Origin: Carettochelys insculpta
Taxonomy: Eukaryota; Chordata; Testudines; Carettochelyidae
Length of the DNA stretch: 64,000 nucleotides
NCBI RefSeq assembly: GCF_033958435.1
Contig: NC_134137.1
Coordinates: 108,634,501 to 108,698,500 of the forward strand
Direction of reading: 5' to 3'
Shown one piece after another: positions 35,371-49,200 of the stretch; position 1 is the stretch's first letter, and every line of letters begins with the position of its first letter. The position numbers were made by a program, and so were the translations under genes. A model generated the notes under the pieces. It was not told where the DNA came from. It worked only from the letters and a program-made list of their open reading frames with translations, and made no database searches.

Positions 35371-36206
35371 CCAGGCTGCAGAGCAGACACTTAACTCTCC
35401 CTTGTCAGTGATCTGTGTGACATCCTCTCTCTTTCTCATCAATGTTCCAAGCTTGCAGGTGCTGTGGCAGCTTCAGTAGCTTGGGAAGGCTCCTTGAAAC
35501 AACCAGTTAAATTTTGAACTGTATTGTTGAGAAACCTAGGCATTACCTTGCAAGTCTCCTTCTCTTTCCTCACTTTAGCCAAGAGACTGCAAAGTTTTTG
35601 AACATTGTTTTTGAGCACTTGTTTTCTGTTTGAGTGGCACTGTCTTATGATTAGCCCATTGGGTAGGCTTCAGTAGTAACTGTTTCTGAAAGCTTTTTAT
35701 CCACAGATCAATAGCTAAATTGGACATTCTTTGAATAGTATTCCCTTTTGTTGTTATAGGCTATTGTTAATGATATAGTTATGTTTGCAACACCATTTTA
35801 TGAGCTTACAATATGATTTCATCTCCATCCATTGATTTTCACTTTTTATTTAATTAATTTCATTTTTGTATTTTTCACAATATTTGAAGTGATTGGAACT
35901 TTTCCTCCTATAGCCTACATAAATAATATTTAAAAATATAAGTATTGGAGATTTTAGAAAAAAGACAGTTACTATGCTTAGAGGTTGAAAGAATATCAAT
36001 ATTATGAAATAATATTTGAAATACAGCTAATTTTCTATCTAGGCAGTGTGCATTTCTGTTTTTAGCATGTTTTGTGAGTCTCCTTCCTTTTAATGTTTAG
36101 TTTGGTGAAACATTTAGATGTTATCCATATGTAATGATATTTGTGGCACACAAATGAAATGACCAAATATATGCATGTGTTTGTTAATGCCAACATATTC
36201 TGCTAG

Positions 36207-36302
<96 letters not shown>

Positions 36303-37445
36303 TGAGTGTAAACGTCTCCTCTTATATGTTTTTATTATCATTGATTGCACTTTGGATAGCTACTTCTTTTACATAATGTAGAAATATGAAAAATGTTTGT
36401 TCATTGAAAACACCATAAAGACAAGTAGTCGTAGTGTTTAAGTAACTAATGTACTTCTGATGTTGAATGTAGCATCACAATAATCGGGTCTAGCATCGCA
36501 ATGTTTATCCCATGTTGAGTTGTTATAGTTTTCATTCATAATCTTGTATAAAGTAGGTAGTGAGAGTACTTGTCAGGTAGTTTAGACATACACTCAGAAA
36601 CTACCTTCTCCTTTTATGATTGCCTCATATCAGTGAGTGCAGAAGCCAAATGAAGATTTAAACACACTGTTTCTGATTACTTTGATTGCTGCATTAATAG
36701 GATGGCAGAATCTAGCTCTGCTACTCAGGTGCTCAGTAGCTTACACCATAGCAAGTCCCAATCTAATCAAAGGTGAGTATGAATTAGGAGACGGGTACAC
36801 CTCCAGCTGCTCATTGTTTAGCTCCATTCATTTCAGGAAAAGTTCAGGCATATTCAATCTTCACAGGATTGGGTCTTTAAAAGCTCATGCACCATCTTAC
36901 AATATGCTGCAAAGGTTTTACCAGAAAGAATATATGGGGAGATAAAAAAGGAAGTTGCAAAACCTGGATTGTACAAAATCAGGAGGATTCAACAAACTGC
37001 ATTTAATTATCTATTATTAAATGCAGCCACATTCATGTCTGATATTGCAGTTGTTCATCAGTGCAGTAAAACATTGTACAACAATTTAATGTTCGCACAT
37101 CCCATAGACATTTAGGATCGTTGTAAGTTACTCGAGTTAAAATTTGATTATGGCTGCAGAGCTACCTCTTCCCATCAGTTACAAATAGCATTTAGAACCT
37201 TGATTTTTGTATTGAATCTGACAGCACATTTAACTGCAGGGTGTCACATAACATAATACACTGGCTAAACACGGACTTGGAGGAACCTGACTCACTCATG
37301 AGCTCTGATCGCGTTAGAGCAGGAGGTAGTGCTGCTCCTAAGGATAGAATAGGTGGTGTGGTAATACAAATACCAAAAATAATAATTCTGAAACCTACAG
37401 AGTACCATAATATGTTACAGACTGAACTCAAAATATAAATTACTG

Positions 37446-38197
37446 CAGTAAACTCTTGTTTATCTGGTATTTGATCAAGCAGAACTCTCAGATAACTGGC
37501 ATAATGCCGGCAAACTGTGAAACATGATGCAGCTTCCCTTTTTTCTTTCTTCAGACAGTGCCAGGGTGCTGCGCGAGCCCCCTGCAGGCTGAGCGGATTT
37601 TATTGGTAGCTCTCAGCTCGGAGCTGCCAGGTGAGTCCTGCTGCACAGTGGCTACTCCTCCCAGTGCTAGCCAGGGCACTCACAGGTCCCTGGAGTCCAG
37701 GCAGAGGTTTGGCTACAAGCCAGCAAACAAGGCTCCCTGTGCTGTGCAGAGATCTCTGAGCCCCATGCCATGTGGCTAACTCCGCGCCCCATCAGCGGTT
37801 TGTTGAGCCGCACGGCAAACTCTGAGCCCCACCAGCAGCTCTCTATGCCACGTGGCAATATCCAAGCCCTGCGAGCAGCTTTCTGCACTGTGTGGCAATC
37901 TCTGAGCCCCACAAAAGGCCTCCCCTCTGCCTGGCAAACTCCGAGCCCTGCTAGCAGCTCTCTGCCTTGTGCAGCCCACTTCAAGCCCCGCCATTGGCCC
38001 CCCGCTGTCCCCACCAAAAGATAAACAGGGCATCAGTTTTGGGGAGCGGATGCTGGGGGTGGGAGGAGCTTCACTTTCTTATGCAGGGGCACTGACTCCT
38101 GCCTGTGCCTCCCCCTAGTTACTCTTGATAAACCAGATTATTTGCATATCTGGCAACCTCCCGGTCCTGGGGTTGCTGCATACGAAAGAGTTTAATG
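37446..38197. mobile_element. Tigger-like element, copy with GC-rich core
   Basis: The left end cagtaaactcttgtttatct and right end tacgaaagagtttaatg match the ends of the MITEs at 1626 and 42670. TA follows the right end and TG precedes the left, so the TA duplication is mutated on one side. The 500-bp core (37555-38090) repeats gagcccc and agcagctctctgc words, unlike the AT-rich cores of the other two copies. Confidence 0.7.
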
Positions 38198-41172
38198 TAA
38201 CTTCCAAGCTCCACAGTATCATCAAAGAACAGAATATATTGGAAAATATTTTGTATTAAAGTTCGATTGATGACTAGAGATACTATTGCAATGGGGAGTA
38301 ACATTTGCTCTTGTGTCCATCGTTGAGGATGTAAAAACAATAAAACAAGTCAATTGTATTTTCTTTGGCTGTACACTGTCTTGAAGGAGGTCTCAATCGA
38401 AATGTCACATCTGATCATATTTTCTCTTCACAAGATAGAAGCATCAAGAACTCTTTCTTCTGCAGCCTTCATGCTGCTAGACGAGCTATTTAGTTAAAAG
38501 TATAACAGGTATGTGAGGTGGAGAAGGAGTTGAAGTCAAGTTTAAAATGTTACATTTTAAAATGGTGTGTGATTAGGTTGGAGAAGGGGCTATTTAGGGT
38601 TATTGGGTGGTGGGGAGCAAGTGGTTTAAAAGATAAAGAAACAATGCATGTAAAAAGTAAAGGCACTGCAGGGAATAGGAAAACCTCAGTTAATTAACCT
38701 AGCTGATTGCAGAGATAATCCAGTCATTTTAGTGTATAAAGCTTAACCACATGGCAGAGATCAAGTTTAGCAGTGTGACACTTCTGTTCCATTCTTCAGC
38801 TGCAGCAGGAGGCAAACAGAGACCCCTCAGATATACATTTAGCAAATATAGGAAGATACTACTGTAGTACAGGGAAGTAACTGTCCTTTTATCTATATGA
38901 GAAATAATAATGCCTGTTCTTGAAAAGGAGAACGAGGGCTTTAATTCCAACTTAGAAATGTGCTGCTCTTCATAAACCATTCAAACTGTGCTCTGTGATT
39001 CATGACATCAACAGAAGTCCCTTTATTAAATTATAGCTTTTTATTTAACTAGTTTCTATGTCTTATTCTGTTCCTGAATCAGAATATAAACCCTCATCTC
39101 TTTATATTACTGGAGCATAACCATGCTTTAGTAAGATGTGTTCATTGCTTTCCTCATCCTTGTGTTTCTTGTGATCTCACCAGAAGTGTTAGACCAAAGA
39201 CTGATACCTTTTCTGAAATCAGACATTTTGTTTTCAGATTACCTTTTGTTATATGTAGCTGGCAAAGAGTATCTTTTTCCATAAAACTAGAGAGCTTCTC
39301 TTAATGTGCTAAAAATCTCTGTTTTATATCTGTCCATATGAATACAGATATCTTACCACTCTGCAGAGGAGTGAGGCTAAAGTAGCATTTTTACCTATAA
39401 AGGAAAGATCTCCCCATTGTCTGTGGCTAGTACAAAATTGTACACCACTTCTCTTTTGCTTGATGTCAAATATAACTCATTTTACTAGCCCAAATTCTCT
39501 GATCATTCATCTTTTAAACAATTTTTTTCAATTAAAAGTCAGGGAAAATACTGTAAACTAAGGCACTGATCTAGCATTTGACTCTGTTCTCTGTGGTTGT
39601 GTGGAGCCCCATTGATTTTAGTGGGGCTCCAAGTAACTACAGGGGCCCCCCTGTTTGGTTCTCTTTGTGGGGTGAGACCTATTTCTCTAAAACAAGCCAC
39701 CATGCATGTTTTAAATATCCAACCATCTCTAAGCAACTCTCTTAAAAACAACTTACGGCAAATCACTTGTTACAGGTGGCCTGATTCTCTATTATCTTTT
39801 CATATTTTATTTGCTTGATTATAGTTCTGTGAGATTTCTAAAATAAACTGCAACATGGGTGTAATAAATATTGTTGCTTACTATTGCAAATATGTTTGCT
39901 TACTCTTGTTTTGTTTCTAGTAAAGGAAAAATGTGATTTTTTTTTTCCCCCATTTAAGACCACATACAAGGTTCAGCATCTTCCAGGGAAAAAATTTTCC
40001 ATAGCTTTGATAAAAGCATAAGAAGTTTCCTTAGCTCTAGGTTAACAACCTGGATAGGTTAATCTAAATCTGAACTTGTGTAGTGGAGAGGAATCATCAG
40101 AATATATGTTCTTTTGAGTTTGTAAATTCAGTGGCCTGTTGGAGGTGATTTATTTCGTCTCCTGGGGTGAGGAAGCTTGACTGTTGGGGAGCAGTCTTAG
40201 CAATGGCTCCCAAGGGAGTAGCTGGTTGCACTTTGGAGCAAAAGAACAACACTGAATGGTGGCCATGCTGTGTTGAAGGGAATAAATCAAAATCAGAAAG
40301 TCACATAACTAAAACTCACAGTTTAAGGGTAAAGTTGAGGGAGGAGATTTAGGATCTGAAGGTTGAAGCAGCAAACTGTCATTGGTTGTCAGACTCAAAT
40401 GTCCTAGATTCTGAATGTCCTAGATTCTCTCATCACAGCCTTGTCTGCATACAAGAAACCCAGATTGAAACAAAACACAGTACAGATGCTCATTCAAACC
40501 TCATGAACTTCCAAAGTTTACTATAATTTGAATTACGGAGCAAAACACTATGAAACAACCACACACTTACATTTCAAACAGATGCAGAAAATAAGTCAAC
40601 CATTACCCTTGGATGCACTCTTCTTTATCTAGGCATTAATATTTCTATAGTGCAGCTATAGTCTGCAGGCTTCATCATTGGCCAGAATTTTCTTAATGTT
40701 GCTTTTTTGAGGATTATATCTGCCGTCCAAATAACTGATGCCTTTTTAGTTTGTTTTTTCAAGATCTCAGTATTGTACAAAGTGTATATTGATTTAATTT
40801 ATATCTTGAAAGTATTTTCTTGTTACTTGTCTGGAATATACTATTAATATTAAAACACATTAATACTGATTACCTTGAATGTTGAATGTGATCATTATTG
40901 TTAAAGAAATTCAGAGTGAAGTAATCTCTCTTTGTTAATTCTAAAGTTATCAATCTTCTGAGCATGGATGGAAGTATAGGAATTAATAGTCCTTTAACGA
41001 TTTTAAGGAAATTTAATGTGGATTAAGGTAGTGTGTGAATTTAATAGACAATATTTATTCCTGATGACCTCTCTGTATGGTGAAAACTAATTCAGAATAA
41101 GGCATTCTTATTTCACGTTAAATATGTCTACCTAGAGAGTTGATCAGGAACAGCTCTTCTAGAATAACTCCT

Positions 41173-41831
41173 GGGCTACGTCTACACCTGCACCCAACTT
41201 CGAAATAGCTTATTTCGATGTTGCGACATCGAAATAGCCTATTTCGATGAATAACGTCTACACGTCCTCCAGGGCTGGCAACGTCGATGTTCAACTTCGA
41301 CGTTGCTCAGCCCAACATCGAAATAGGCACAGCGAGGGAACGTCTACACGCCAAAGTAGCACACATCGAAATAGGGATGCCAGGCACAGCTGCAGACAGG
41401 GTCACAGGGCGGACTCAACAGCCAGCCGCTCCCTTAAAGGGCCCCTCCCAGACACAGTTGCACTAAACAACACAAGATACACAGAGCTGACAACTGGTTG
41501 CAGACCCTGTGCCTGCAGCGTAGATCCCCAGCTGCCGCAGAAGCAGCCAGAAGCCCTGGGCTAAGGGCTGCTGCCCACGGTGACCATAGAGCCCCGCAGG
41601 GGCTGGAGAGAGAGCATCTCTCAACCCCCCAGCTGATGGCCGCCATGGAGGACCCAGCAATTTCGACGTTGCGGGACGCGGATCGTCTACACGGTCCCTA
41701 CTTCGACGTTGAACGTCGAAGTAGGGCGCTATTCCTATCTCCTCATGAGGTTAGCGACTTCGACGTCTCGCCGCCTAACGTCGAAGTTGGTGCCGCTACT
41801 TCGAAGTAGCGTGCACGTGTAGACGCAGCTC
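41173..41831. mobile_element. MITE rich in TTCGA and ATCGAA inverted words
   Basis: The ends are gggctacgtctacacctgca and gcacgtgtagacgcagctc, imperfect inverted repeats. Each subterminal region is packed with small palindromes, such as acttcgacgttgaacgtcga and gaaatagcttatttcgatg. The 300-bp centre is GC-rich and non-coding. The right end lies 164 bp before the PCCA exon at 41996. The superfamily is unresolved; termini with GTCTACAC recall the Harbinger-like repeats here. Confidence 0.72.
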
Positions 41832-41969
41832 TGGTGTACATAAGTCCTTAATTGTTTATTCACCAGCATACAATAAAGTGCCTTTGGCCAGAAATGGTGT
41901 CCTATTTGATATATATTTGGGATTTTTTTTGCCTTTCTTTTTATGTAGCTTAAGAAAAGGATTAAATGA

Positions 41970-42182
<213 letters not shown>

Positions 42183-42223
42183 TAACTAAAATTTTATATA
42201 TATATCTTCTCCAAAATATACAT

Positions 42224-42331
42224 AGAGCCTGATCCTACAAGTATGAGGAACTGTACAATGAAGCTAATAGGTCCACTTGCACGAGGAAGCTAATGTGCAC
42301 AAATCTTTGTGGGAATTGGCCCTTGCACAAC
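42224..42331. repeat. Short repeat of the GAGCCTGATCCTACAAG type
   Basis: The unit begins gagcctgatcctacaagt and ends gtgggaattggcccttg, loosely inverted. A diverged stretch of the same kind is at about 30055-30120. I recall such sequences as scattered through sauropsid genomes but cannot name the family with certainty. Confidence 0.4.
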
Positions 42332-42669
42332 ATATAGAAATGAGCTTCAGTGCTTTGCTCTTTGTTACACTTGACCCGAAGACCTTGCAAGAGGTCACAG
42401 TTAAGTGCTACTGTGAGTTCACAGTAAGTGGCTAGGCTTTATGCTTTGATACTTTTCCCTCTTGGTAACAGAAATTTCCTTTTTATTTTTCATCTTTGGC
42501 GTGAGTTTGTTGAGTTTCACTAGCAAGGTGATTAAAATACACTGATGTCAGAAATAACAATATCGACAAATTGGATACTACTTAACACATGAATATAGTA
42601 CAGAAATACTAAAAAAGGATAGCTTGGTGAATTTCAAGATGGTGTTTGTTCTTCCTTGTGGAAAAGACA

Positions 42670-42991
42670 CAATAAACTCTTCCATATTGGGCAGCTCCAG
42701 CACCAGGAGGCTGCCAGATATTCAAATATTCTGGATAATAGAGAGGCATACCTAGCAATATATAACACTAAAAAACCCAAGGTTAGATATTAAGAAACAA
42801 AAATATATGCAGAGTACTTCATTTACGAACAACATTAGTATTGTACACTGTAAACTTATACTGTATTTATTTGTATTTACTTTCACTATACCATACTTAT
42901 GGAAAAACATAACTAAAATTTACTTATGGTTAAAATGCAGGTTATTTGGATGTTCCAGATGATAGAATGCTGGATATGAAAGAGTTTACTG
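42670..42991. mobile_element. Tigger-like MITE, copy 2 (inverted relative to copy 1)
   Basis: The ends are caataaactcttccatattg and ggatatgaaagagtttactg. The interior shares with the reverse complement of copy 1 (1626-1952) the words gtttacagtgtacaatac, aaataaatacagtataag and taaattttacttatgg-like stretches. TA follows the right end. Confidence 0.72.
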
Positions 42992-45900
42992 TAATATGAA
43001 ATAAAAATATCTGGGAATAATTATTTTAAAACATTATATATTTATTAGAGGGTCTTCTGTTTAGTAGGCGGTATGTTAAATAACTCTACCTTTGATGATA
43101 CAGTAGCAGAAAGTGTAACATGCAAATAATTGTTATACAGGGAAACAGTGCATGTCTCAGACTTTATATAATATTGTCAAAGATATAAAAATGCAACTTG
43201 CCATATTTCATGTAAAAATACAGTATTATCCCTTTTCTCACCTCCTTTCCCCATGATATTGAAGTGTTAAAGATTAGAGGTTCATTTTCTATATCTGAAA
43301 AGGACCAAAATGTGAAACAGTGCAATGGGAACAATAAAATTCGTTCAGTTTCCAGCAGCTTTTAACTCACTAATTGGATCAGATCCCGCCGGATGCAATG
43401 GTATGGGGAGGGTATAAGGAGTTCCTCCTGCCTCCATCTTCCATGCTTGACCTGCATAAGGGCCTGTCATATGTGTGGTGTCTGTGCACCAGCGGAGGGG
43501 CAGAGAGTAGTGGCCTGTCAAGCTCTCTGGAATGGCTCACAAACCACAAATCTCTGGGCAATCTGGAGAGACAGGGCAGAAAACTCAAACTGGTTGAGAG
43601 TTCTCTCCTTAGATTCACCAGCCAAGCATTGAGTGTGATCTTATCAGGGACTATGAGAGTTACAGACAGTCCCGTTGTGTATTTCCATTTGTCTTGCCAC
43701 CCAGTCACATGCAACAGCAATCACAACAATATACTTATTACTCCTATATTCCCAGTCTCAAAGGACCAGTCACTTATCCCAGGTCAGCTGCACCATGGGT
43801 CCTACACCGAAGACAATAATTGTAGCCAATCCTATAATAAACTAACTGAAGATTTATTAACTAAGACAAGAAATAAGAGTTATTTACAAGGCTTAAATAG
43901 GTAAAACACCCAAAATTGAGCCTATGTTCCAACAAATAATAGAAGCTATTGTCATATGCAAATACTATGATTTCTTTTGGGCTAATCGAGGCTGAGCCTA
44001 GGGGAATGCTTGTTTGTGCTTAGAAATCTTTGCTCATCAGAGTTCAAGCAACACAGAGATCATCAGTTCCTTCTTGACAAGGATTTTTATTCCCTCCCAC
44101 TGGCATTCAAGCTGATGGAACAAGTCCACCTGCATATCTCCTTTTCTTGGGCATGGTGGGGAGAAGTCAACAGGTTCTTTTGTTCTTTGTTTTATAATGG
44201 CTCAGTTGGTGTCAGTGGACAGCCTTGTGTGCACGACCTAGCACTTTCTGTAGTAAGCCAGCCTTTACGTTAATGTTCTCTCTTGTCTGAGGTATATAGC
44301 TAAAGAGGTTTACAGTATGAAAACTCAGTACAATGCAAACAACTTTAACATGGTTACATGTTACATGAGATTAATGCATGCAGTATCCTACAAGCATTTC
44401 ATAAGCTGTAAACACACGTTTAGATATCTAATGCCTATTTTAATAATACAAACACACCGTTGAGCCAAACTGGTACCCTGCTATGCCTTCATTCATATTC
44501 ATTTGAAGCCTAGGGGCCTGGGCATTAACTGACACCTGATCTGTCAGACTCATAGAGCCATATACCTGTCTTCCTTTCCATCACCCTGCACTAGAGGCAC
44601 TCCATAACATTGATCCTCCTACAGGCAAGGGGTAGTATTTGGTGGCTGCCTTGTATGGCTTTGTACAGCTCTTGCTAAGGCTGTATCTACCAGGTACAAA
44701 GCAGTCCTATGTCAGGTTTGATGAGAAGTGATAATGTCCAATAATTGGTAAGCTGAAGCGCTAATAAATACTTATTTGTTCTGTATATACAGACTGTAAT
44801 TTGTACTTCCCAGTTTAGTATTTCATAGAAAGCTTCTGATAAATCTTTGGTTTATGATTAAGAAAATTCATATCCTGATACCAGCAGGGATACAACGTCC
44901 TAAATTTGCTCTTTTGACTCAGCGTTCATTATTTATTAAGGTGCTAGACTGAAATACAAATGTGATCAGTAGAGTACCCTTGGGCTCAGTTCTCTCTTTA
45001 GCTTTTGTTTTTATCATTGTATCTGTCTGTAGGTTTTGCACTGTAATATGCGGTGATAAAACTCTTCCAGTTCCTCATCATCAAACTCATTCAGCTGTGG
45101 TGGTGTCCAAATTGCCGAGAAAAAAAAGCCATCAGAACGGAATGAATGCCGTCCTTAGAAAGTTCTTTTAAATATTGTGTAAGCAGTTTGAGAGGTCCCT
45201 TCTAATAGCAGGCCCATTCTTTCCAAGTCTAAAGAAATTTACTAACCTTAAATTACAACACTTATGTACATTCTCTAATTCTACTATCTTGGCTCTGTAT
45301 TGTCTGTAATTAGCATTTCAGTTTGAGGCTGGAGAGTAGCAATTTTCTTTGTTTCTTCTCCAAGCTTTTCCAATAGATCTGTCACTTTCCCCGGCTCTCA
45401 AACTTGAGTTTCTGTTCCACTAACAGATATGTAACTAGCATCTAGTTTTTGCTCCCTTCTATTAAAAGCCAAACATAGACACTCTAATGAACCTTCTCCA
45501 AATTTAACTTTAGAAACAGGAGAATCTCCAGATGTCCATGTATTTACACTCACTTTTACTGGTACATGCCTCAGCCGTCTGCATCTTGTAAAAGCTGGTT
45601 AACCAGGATTGCTGCAGGGTTTGCTCTTTCTGCTGTTTTTCTGCAGAGCTCCCTGCATTTAGTGAAACTTCCCTTGAGGGGCAGTTTGTTAACAGTGCTT
45701 TTTAAAGCCACCTCCATACCAGGATTGTCCGAACGTCTTCTGGTGCCCTACACAGACTGAATACCTATGCCCCCTCCCCCCACCCTCTGGGGAGTGGGAA
45801 AACAGCTCTGTGCAGGGGTACTGTTCTCAGGGCTGTAGGGCAGGGATTATAGGGGGAAATGAACTGAAAGTGAGCGGTGCAGCTCATCAGTGCTGCAGGC

Positions 45901-46534
45901 CAGGCGACTGGGGCTGGGTAGGGGAGTGGTGGCTGAGAGGTTGCGAGGGGAGCCAGATGGGAGGCAAAGCAGGGAGCCAGGGATTTGGGCTGCCAGGGCT
46001 TGGTGGTGGAGTGATGGGCCTTGGGAGATTGGGCCAATAGGGCTGGATCTGGGAGGTGGAAAGTGGGCCAGGGGATTAGTCCACCTCGAACAAGAGGTGG
46101 AGGAGGGGCTGGAGGGTGGGAGATTGGTGCTGCTTCAGTAAGCCATCACTAGGTACACACAGTACAGGGCAATACTTAATTTGGGGCATACTGGTACCCT
46201 ATGCAGCAGCCTTCTATGCATATGCCTAGGAATGACCCTACCCATAGCACACTTCAGGCACTGTTCCCTTTATTTTTTGGCTTCATTACAATTCATTCCA
46301 TGTAAAATGCACAGTTGTGTGTCAGCCTTCATTTACCATAGAATTAGTCCCAGCTAGAGCTGATTGGGATTTTTTTCTGCGAACTGGTTTTTGGTCAGAA
46401 AATGTTGATTTATGTAAACTGAAACTTTTAGCGGAAACGTTTGTTCCAAAAAAAACTTTCATCAGGAAGGTTTCTCAGGGCTAGGGTTGGGTATAGGGAG
46501 GAGGACAAAGAAATGGTTCCATCTCAGGGTAGCT

Positions 46535-46880
46535 GATAGTAGTGGGTAGATCACTCACTTGGGCTGTGTGAATGCCCAGGTTCAAGTTACTGCTCAGCTT
46601 GATTTGGAGTAAGGTCATGAACTTGGATCTCCCACATCCCAGGTGAGAATCCTAGTCACAAGGCTGTACAGCTTCACTGTCTGGCCCAATGATTATTCAC
46701 AGAAAGCAGAATAGCTCCAGCAGCAAAGAGTGAGGAAGGCATCAGAATAGTCAGTAGCGTGGTGTTTAGGGCACTCACCTAGAGTGTGGGAGACCTACAT
46801 TCAGAGTCTCACTCTGACCTGGACAGAGCAGGGATTCACATTCCAATGTGTTTCCTAACGACCAAGCTATTGGCTGTTCT
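46535..46880. repeat. Pair of tRNA-like foldback repeats (SINE-type)
   Basis: Two units occur, about 46535-46660 and 46745-46880. Each starts with a tRNA-like head on the + strand: tagtgggtagatcactcac with caggttcaagt, and tagcgtggtgtttagggca with gtgggagaccta. Each ends with tRNA-like sequence in the opposite sense (for example gaacttggatctcccacatc). The A-box and B-box-like words suggest a tRNA-derived origin. They are too diverged to be tRNA genes. Confidence 0.5.
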
Positions 46881-48221
46881 AGAATGGGTTGGCATAAACT
46901 CACATGCAGTTAACTATATTGGGGCAGATACTGGCCTCTGTTTTAAACTCTATGCTGCCTTACTTATCTTGCTAAAGTAATATGTTATACATTGTTCAGA
47001 AACATATGCAGTTGGTCTTACCCTATCATGCTGTTTTAAATTCTTTCTGGATGGTGTTATATTGTGATCAGTTCCTTGGGAAGATTCTTTTTTACCACAT
47101 AATCCTGTAAACAAACAAAAACAAAGGAAGTTTTTTTTCTTTTTATTTCTGTGAAGATAGAAGATTGAGAGAGCCAGTACACCAGATATACGATTTCTTT
47201 TGCCATTGACATGAGTTGTTTGTTACAGATGTTTTATTCTCAATCAGTGGTTCAGGGAAAGTGAATTATTATTTGCTGTCAGCAGAAAAATTTTACATCT
47301 AACTGTCCTGCCATCTGCTGAAGACTACAAGAGGGTGTGAGATCAGCTAATTTTGTTAGAGAATAAATCATTTTTGCTATCATGCAGAAAGTATACAGCC
47401 TTAGATCCTTCACGTATCATTTACAAGTGAGCTTGCTGTGTATTGTTGGGTATTGCACATTTGGAATAGCTTTCAGGCAGAGTTACCACTGTTAGGCAGA
47501 GCAGATGTTGCATATTTGATGCTTTATAGCCACTCAAGGAGTGCATTGGTTCATGTTGATTAGTTGTCATTTGGTTAACAAAAAAAAAAAAGAGTAATCA
47601 GAAGTTGTGTAAGCAAGCCTTGAAATAAATAAAAAGCAGAATTTCAGCTGTATAACTTAGGGCAAAATTTCCCTTTTCAGCAAACATTCAACATTGTTTT
47701 CTTGCTTTAAGAACACTTTTGTTGAAATATTTCTATTTGGCTTTATTTCTTGAGACACTAATGTTTATGAATAGGGTATATATGTAATAAATACAATGTT
47801 GCTATATTTCCTCTAATACAAATCATCTGATGAGGGCAAAAAGGTTCAAAGTGTTAGAAGTAATTGTTTGAAATACTTCAAATTCAAAAATGTAACAACT
47901 TAATACATGGAAAATATTTGTGGAATTGTCCAAGGTATGACGACAGTTATTTAAACAATTTAGTGTATATATAGTCCAGGGATTTAGGCCTATGTATGTC
48001 ACTTGTGTATATATATTATTCTGATGTTTTAAAATCAGGATTGATTAGTATAATATGAATTAATGTTTGTATAAACCAAACTCAGCATGATATGGAAAAT
48101 ATGGCATGTCACTTTTTTGTCAAAATACGAACAACTTTTGGAAAATATCATGCTATAGTCAGAAAATTGTATCCTGACTTTCATTTTTTTATTTTTTAAA
48201 AGAAAAATTTAACACAGCTCT

Positions 48222-48917
48222 GACAGGGTGGGTTTCACCACTGGCGTGCCTCCTGCAGGCTATCCTGGGAGTCAGCTCCGTTCACCATTGTGCCCTATTT
48301 TTGTGGTGCCTTGCCACATTTACTTCTGTTGCTGGACCTTTGTCACTACAAGGACCCAGTATCCTCTTCAGGACACAGCCCACTGGCTATGCTGTACGGT
48401 GTGCTCCCTGCCTCTGGGAGAATGTCACGGTCCTTTAGTTTGGTCACTTCCAAAGTGGTGAGTAGGAATGGAGAAGGACAACCTGGACCCATCTGCTGCT
48501 TCAGGTGCTGGCCCAGAGAACCTGTAGGTAGTTGCTGCTTGCGGTGCTTCTTGTGGTGACTCTTTCGACTCCTTAGATCACACTGGGCCCTTTCTCTGAG
48601 GACCTCACAATCTCTTTGACCTTGCCTGAGGGCCTTAGCTTGCTGATCCCTGCAGTCTAGCATGCTCTGCCTTTAGCTCCCCAGGTTTTGGCCTTCAGCA
48701 CTGCTCCATCCAGGGTGTTTGCTGCCTTCAGCATGCAAAGCACTCAGTCCTCCTCCCTCCTCAAACTTCAAAGAGTGACTGCAACTGCTCCGCAATGCTG
48801 CTTATATGGGCATGCCTAGCCCTGACTAGCTGATCCTTGCAGACCCCTCTAATTCGCTGCTGCCTAGGGTTCTGTTAAATCCTTATGAGTCTGTGTAGGG
48901 CACCTGTTCCATCACAA
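48222..48917 (-). repeat. Candidate solo LTR or other terminal-repeat relic
   Basis: Read on the minus strand the unit begins tgtgatggaacaggtgccct and ends gaaacccaccctgtca, with TG...CA ends as in an LTR. The interior is moderately GC-rich with no coding match. I found no flanking target duplication and no retroviral internal sequence, so the class is open. Confidence 0.3.
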
Positions 48918-49139
48918 CCACCTGCGAATATAAGTGTTTTGGAATTCATTCTTGCCCACTCTGATGTGAGTGTTGTATGTCTGTACTTCACAAGAATGGA
49001 GAAAAATATCCTTGCAAAGTATAATTGATAGAATTTCATGTCTTTATAGTAGAGCCACCAAAAAACAAAAACCAACCAGACCGGAAAACCCCCCCCCACC
49101 AAACTAGCGTCTCTGATGTTGCAGGTGAATGCCCTGACC

Positions 49140-49200
49140 ATGATTGAACTATTGACCTAGAGGTGAAAGGTTTCTGACCCTCTTACCAACTAGAATGGGT
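49140..49200 (-). repeat. tRNA-Glu-like SINE or tRNA relic, copy 1
   Basis: On the minus strand, ttctagttggtaagagg matches an A box/D arm and aacctttcacctctaggt resembles an anticodon arm with TTC in the loop. Gttcaatcatgg follows as a T-arm. The order and spacing suit a tRNA-Glu-like head. Stems are imperfect, so it is not a working tRNA. Confidence 0.45.

Noticed and set aside
37558..38033. Overlapping frames on both strands near 37.6-38.0 kb
   Set aside because: They fall in the GC-rich core of a Tigger-like element and are explained by repeated gagcccc words.
41247..41809. Arginine- and serine-rich frames before the PCCA exon
   Set aside because: They are translations of the MITE at 41173-41831, whose palindromic words keep frames open by chance.
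43374..43904. 176-codon + strand frame, possible host exon
   Set aside because: No domain is recognised, several frames overlap, and parts look like an interspersed repeat of unknown class.
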